In this document: one piece after another, positions 60,001 to 64,000 of the stretch
Layout: the number at the start of each line of letters is the position of its first letter
Position numbering within the stretch: the first letter of the stretch is position 1
Assembly: GCA_035578905.1 (NCBI GenBank)
Contig: JAQJVL010000253.1
Location: forward strand, 37,501 to 101,500
Length of the DNA stretch: 64,000 bases
Reading direction: 5' to 3'
DNA from: Stictocephala bisonia
Taxonomy: Eukaryota > Arthropoda > Insecta > Hemiptera > Membracidae
Made by a program: the position numbers and the translations under genes
Notes under the pieces: generated by a model
Database searches by the model: none
What the model saw: the letters and a program-made list of their open reading frames with translations, nothing else
What the model was told of the DNA's origin: nothing

Positions 60001-63000
60001 CACATGTTAGGGTGTATGTGAGGGACTTAACTCTGTACATGTTAGGGTGTATGTGAGGGACTTAACTCTGCACATGTTAGGGTGTAAGTGAGGGACTTAA
60101 CTCTGCACATGTTAGGGTGTATGTGAGGGACTTAACTCTGCACATGTTAGGGTGTATGTGAGGGACTTAACTCTGTACATGTTAGGGTGTATGTGAGGGA
60201 CTTAACTCTGCACATGTTAGGGTGTATTTGAGGGACTTAACTCAGCACATGTTAGGGTGTATGTGAGGGACTTAACTCTGCACACGTTAGGGTGTATGTG
60301 AGGGACTTAACTCTGCACACGTTAGGGTGTATGTGAGGGACTTAACTCTGCACACGTTAGGGTGTATGTGAGGGACTTAACTCTGCACATGTTAGGGTGT
60401 ATGTGAGGGACTTAACTCTGCACATGTTAGGGTGAATGTGAGGGACTTAACTCTGCACACGTTAGGGTGTATGTGAGGGACTTAACTCTGCACATGTTAG
60501 GGTGTATGTGAGGGACTTGACTCTGTACATGTTAGGGTGTATGTGAGGGACTTAACTCTGCACATGTTAGGGTGTATGTGAGGAACTAACTCTGCACATG
60601 TTAGGATGTATGTGAGGAACTAACTCTGCACATGTTAGGGTGTATGTGAGGAACTAACTCTGCACATGTTAGGGTGTATGTGAGGGACTTAACTCTGCAC
60701 ATGTTAGGGTGTATGTGAGGGACTTAACTCTGCACATGTTAGGGTGTATGTGAGGGACTTAACTCTGTACATGTTAGGGTGTATGTGAGGGACTTAACTC
60801 TGCACATGTTAGGGTGTATGTGAGGGACTTAACTCTGTACATGTTAGGGTGTATGTGAGGGACTTAACTCTGCACATGTTTGGGTGTATGTGAGGGACAT
60901 AACTCTGCACATGTTAGGGTGTATGTGAGGGACTTAACTCTGTACATGTTAGGGTGTATGTGAGGGACTTAACCCTTTGCAGTCGGATATGTCGGAGGGA
61001 CTTAACTCTGCACATGTTAGGGTGTATGTGAGGGACTTAACTCTGTACATGTTAAGGTGTATGTGAGGGACTTAACTCTGCACATGTTAGGGTGTATGTG
61101 AGGGACTTAACTCTGCACATGTTAGGGTGTATGTGAGGGACTTAACTCTGTACATGTTAGGGTGTATGTGAGGGACTTAACTCTGCACATGTTAGGGTGT
61201 ATGTGAGGGAATTAACTCAGCACATGTTAGGGTGTATGTGAGGGACTTGACTCTGTACATGTTAGGGTGTATGTGAGGGACTTAACTCTGCACATGTTAG
61301 GGTGTATGTGAGGAACTAACTCTGCACATGTTAGGGTGTATGTGAGGAACTAACTCTGCACATGTTAGGGTGTATGTGAGGGACTTAACTCTGCACACGT
61401 TAGGGTGTATGTGAGGGACTTAACTCTGCACACGTTAGGGTGTATGTGAGGGACTTAACTCTGCACATGTTAGGGTGTATGTGAGGGACTTAACTCTGCA
61501 CATGTTAGGGTGAATGTGAGGGACTTAACTCTGCACACGTTAGGGTGTATGTGAGGGACTTAACTCTGCACATGTTAGGGTGTATGTGAGGGACTTGACT
61601 CTGTACATGTTAGGGTGTATGTGAGGGACTTAACTCTGCACATGTTAGGGTGTATGTGAGGAACTAACTCTGCACATGTTAGGGTGTATGTGAGGAACTA
61701 ACTCTGCACATGTTAGGGTGTATGTGAGGAACTAACTCTGCACATGTTAGGGTGTATGTGAGGGACTTAACTCTGCACATGTTAGGGTGTATGTGAGGGA
61801 CTTAACTCTGCACATGTTAGGGTGTATGTGAGGGACTTAACTCTGTACATGTTAGGGTGTATGTGAGGGACTTAACTCTGCACATGTTAGGGTGTATGTG
61901 AGGGACTTAACTCTGTACATGTTAGGGTGTATGTGAGGGACTTAACTCTGCACATGTTTGGGTGTATGTGAGGGACTTAACTCTGCACATGTTAGGGTGT
62001 ATGTGAGGGACTTAACTCTGCACATGTTAGGGTGTATGTGAGGAACTAACTCTGCACATGTTAGGGTGTATGTGAGGAACAAACTCTGCACATGTTAGGG
62101 TGTATGTGAGGAACTAACTTTGCACATGTTAGGGTGTATGTGAGGGACTTAACTCTGCACATGTTAGGGTGTATGTGAGGGACTTAACTCTGCACATGTT
62201 AGGGTGTATGTGAGGGACTTAACTCTGCACATGTTATGGTGTATGTGAGGGACTTAACTCTGCACATGTTCGGGTGTATGTGAGGGACTTAACTCTGCAC
62301 ATGTTAGGGTGTATGTGAGGGACTTAACTCTGCACATGTTAGGGTGTATGTGAGGGACTTAACTCTGCACATGTTTGGGTGTATGTGAGGGACTTAACTC
62401 TGTACATGTTAGGGTGTATGTGAGGGACTTAACTCTGCACATGTTAGGGTGTATGTGAGGGACTTAACTCTGCACATGTTTGGGTGTATGTGAGGGACTT
62501 AACTCTGTACATGTTAGGGTGTATGTGAGGGACTTAACTCTGCACATGTTAGGGTGTATGTGAGGGACTTAACTCTGTACATGTTAAGGTGTATGTGAGG
62601 GACTTAACTCTGCACATGTTAGGGTGTATGTGAGGGACTTAACTCTGCACATGTTAGGGTGTATGTGAGGGACTTAACTCTGTACATGTTAGGGTGTATG
62701 TGAGGGACTTAACTCTGCACATGTTAGGGTGTATGTGAGGGAATTAACTCAGCACATGTTAGGGTGTATGTGAGGGACTTGACTCTGTACATGTTAGGGT
62801 GTATGTGAGGGACTTAACTCTGCACATGTTAGGGTGTATGTGAGGAACTAACTCTGCACATGTTAGGGTGTATGTGAGGAACTAACTCTGCACATGTTAG
62901 GGTGTATGTGAGGGACTTAACTCTGTACATGTTAGGGTGTATGTGAGGGACTTAACTCTGCACATGTTAGGGTGTATGTGAGGGACTTAACTCTGTACAT

Positions 63001-63900
63001 GTTAGGGTGTATGTGAGGGACTTAACTCTGCACATGTTAGGGTGTAAGTGAGGGACTTAACTCTGCACATGTTAGGGTGTATGTGAGGGACTTAACTCTG
63101 TACATGTTAGGGTGTATGTGAGGGACTTAACTCTGCACATGTTAGGGTGTATGTGAGGGACTTAACTCAGCACATGTTAGGGTGTATGTGAGGGACTTAA
63201 CTCTGCACACGTTAGGGTGTATGTGAGGGACTTAACTCTGCACACGTTAGGGTGTATGTGAGGGACTTAACTCTGCACACGTTAGGGTGTATGTGAGGGA
63301 CTTAACTCTGCACATGTTAGGGTGTATGTGAGGGACTTAACTCTGCACATGTTAGGGTGAATGTGAGGGGCTTAACTCTGCACACGTTAGGGTGTATGTG
63401 AGGGACTTAACTCTGCACATGTTAGGGTGTATGTGAGGGACTTGACTCTGTACATGTTAGGGTGTATGTGAGGGACTTAACTCTGCACATGTTAGGGTGT
63501 ATGTGAGGAACTAACTCTGCACATGTTAGGGTGTATGTGAGGAACTAACTCTGCACATGTTAGGGTGTATGTGAGGAACTAACTCTGCACATGTTAGGGT
63601 GTATGTGAGGGACTTAACTCTGCACATGTTAGGGTGTATGTGAGGGACTTAACTCTGCACATGTTAGGGTGTATGTGAGGGACTTAACTCTGTACATGTT
63701 AGGGTGTATGTGAGGGACTTAACTCTGCACATGTTAGGGTGTATGTGAGGGACTTAACTCTGTACATGTTAGGGTGTATGTGAGGGACTTAACTCTGCAC
63801 ATGTTTGGGTGTATGTGAGGGACTTAACTATGCACATGTTAGGGTGTATGTGAGGGACTTAACTCTGTACATGTTAGGGTGTATGTGAGGGACTTAACCC
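57072..63900 (+). repeat. 34/35-bp minisatellite array, about 6.8 kb
   Basis: The unit starts TTAGGGTGTATGTGAGGGAC and ends TTAACTCTGCACATG (35 bp). A second type has GAGGAACTAAC in place of GAGGGACTTAAC (34 bp). C/T variation in CTGCACATG/CTGTACATG and rarer variants (CACACG, TTTGGG, TTCGGG, TGAATG, TCAGCAC) mark individual units. The rare variants recur at fixed offsets (1847, 1078, 2925 and 2960 bp), showing higher-order repeats. Around 195 units in total by length. Confidence 0.96.
60971..60991 (+). repeat. copy of the array's right flank embedded inside the array
   Basis: AACCCTTTGCAGTCGGATAT here equals the sequence that ends the array at 63896-63916. It is then interrupted by GTCGGAGGGACTTAAC and the array resumes. 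The two occurrences are exactly 2925 bp apart. Confidence 0.93.
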
Positions 63901-64000
63901 TTTGCAGTCGGATATGCCACAAAAGTGGCAACATATGGTTTCGGTACCCACTCGGACTGATTATAGAAGCTTTGTCTTCTCTGGTCGTGTATGCCACTAT
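63901..64000. other. right flank of the array, class unknown
   Basis: TTTGCAGTCGGATATGCCAC and following, including a GGCAACATATGGTTTCGG phrase. Too short to classify; it may be another dispersed repeat. Confidence 0.4.

Noticed and set aside
57072..63900. Telomeric repeat because units begin TTAGGG
   Set aside because: The period is 34/35 bp, TTAGGG occurs once per unit, and the array is interstitial.

Overview
The window is AT-rich eukaryotic DNA. It is intron-bearing, full of tandem arrays, and littered with decayed transposable elements of arthropod type: mariner-like DNA transposons with TA target sites, jockey/CR1-type LINEs, a Penelope-like GIY-YIG fragment, hAT remnants and tRNA-derived SINEs. 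Degenerate TTAGG-like tracts also occur. An insect is the best fit, plausibly a hemipteran, but no single-copy marker here proves the order. There are no bacterial operons, CRISPR arrays or intact long genes.

Host coding sequence is sparse and lies on the minus strand. The clearest gene is peptidyl-alpha-hydroxyglycine alpha-amidating lyase (PAL), the second enzyme of neuropeptide C-terminal amidation. Its penultimate exon (49029-49141) and terminal exon (43309-43458) are visible, with compatible splice phases and a candidate poly(A) signal at 43148-43153. A second gene is inferred from one exon (10350-10445) that encodes a signal peptide immediately after a splice acceptor; a GC-rich non-coding first exon may lie near 20670. 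A weaker two-exon candidate (21312-20888) encodes a short membrane-protein-like C-terminus.

Layout: 1-2600 holds a Penelope-like fragment, apparently inserted in a dispersed repeat. 3036-3853 is a 29-bp array. 6975-8187 is a long inverted repeat. 8909-10216 is a decayed mariner and 13237-14164 an internally deleted mariner-like element with near-perfect long terminal repeats. 14445-15505 is a 44-bp array and 15553-16905 a GC-richer unclassified element. 22755-23880 is a LINE whose core is replaced by a 36-bp array. 24967-25599 is a foldback MITE. 25796-26860 is a LINE fragment between inverted hammerhead-like motifs. 27775-30575 has 95-bp and 173-bp arrays around an LTR-like segment. 33270-33645 is a hAT transposase remnant. 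35055-37320 is a LINE with an expanded 51-bp in-frame repeat. 37668-37919 is microsatellite. 38822-40440 holds tandem dispersed repeats, one carrying a hAT MITE with a perfect 8-bp target-site duplication. 42560-43083 is a probable solo LTR.

From 43482 a block of about 5 kb inside the last PAL intron recurs almost identically at 51981, directly after a 100-N gap. This looks like an alternative haplotype joined in tandem, or a real duplication. The second copy runs into a CT-rich microsatellite and then a 6.8-kb array of 34/35-bp units (57072-63900) with a clear higher-order structure. That array contains an internal copy of its own right-hand flank.

I found no convincing new biological system. 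The most interesting signals are the LINE-embedded in-frame minisatellites, the higher-order structure of the terminal array, the hammerhead-like motifs, and the duplication around the assembly gap.
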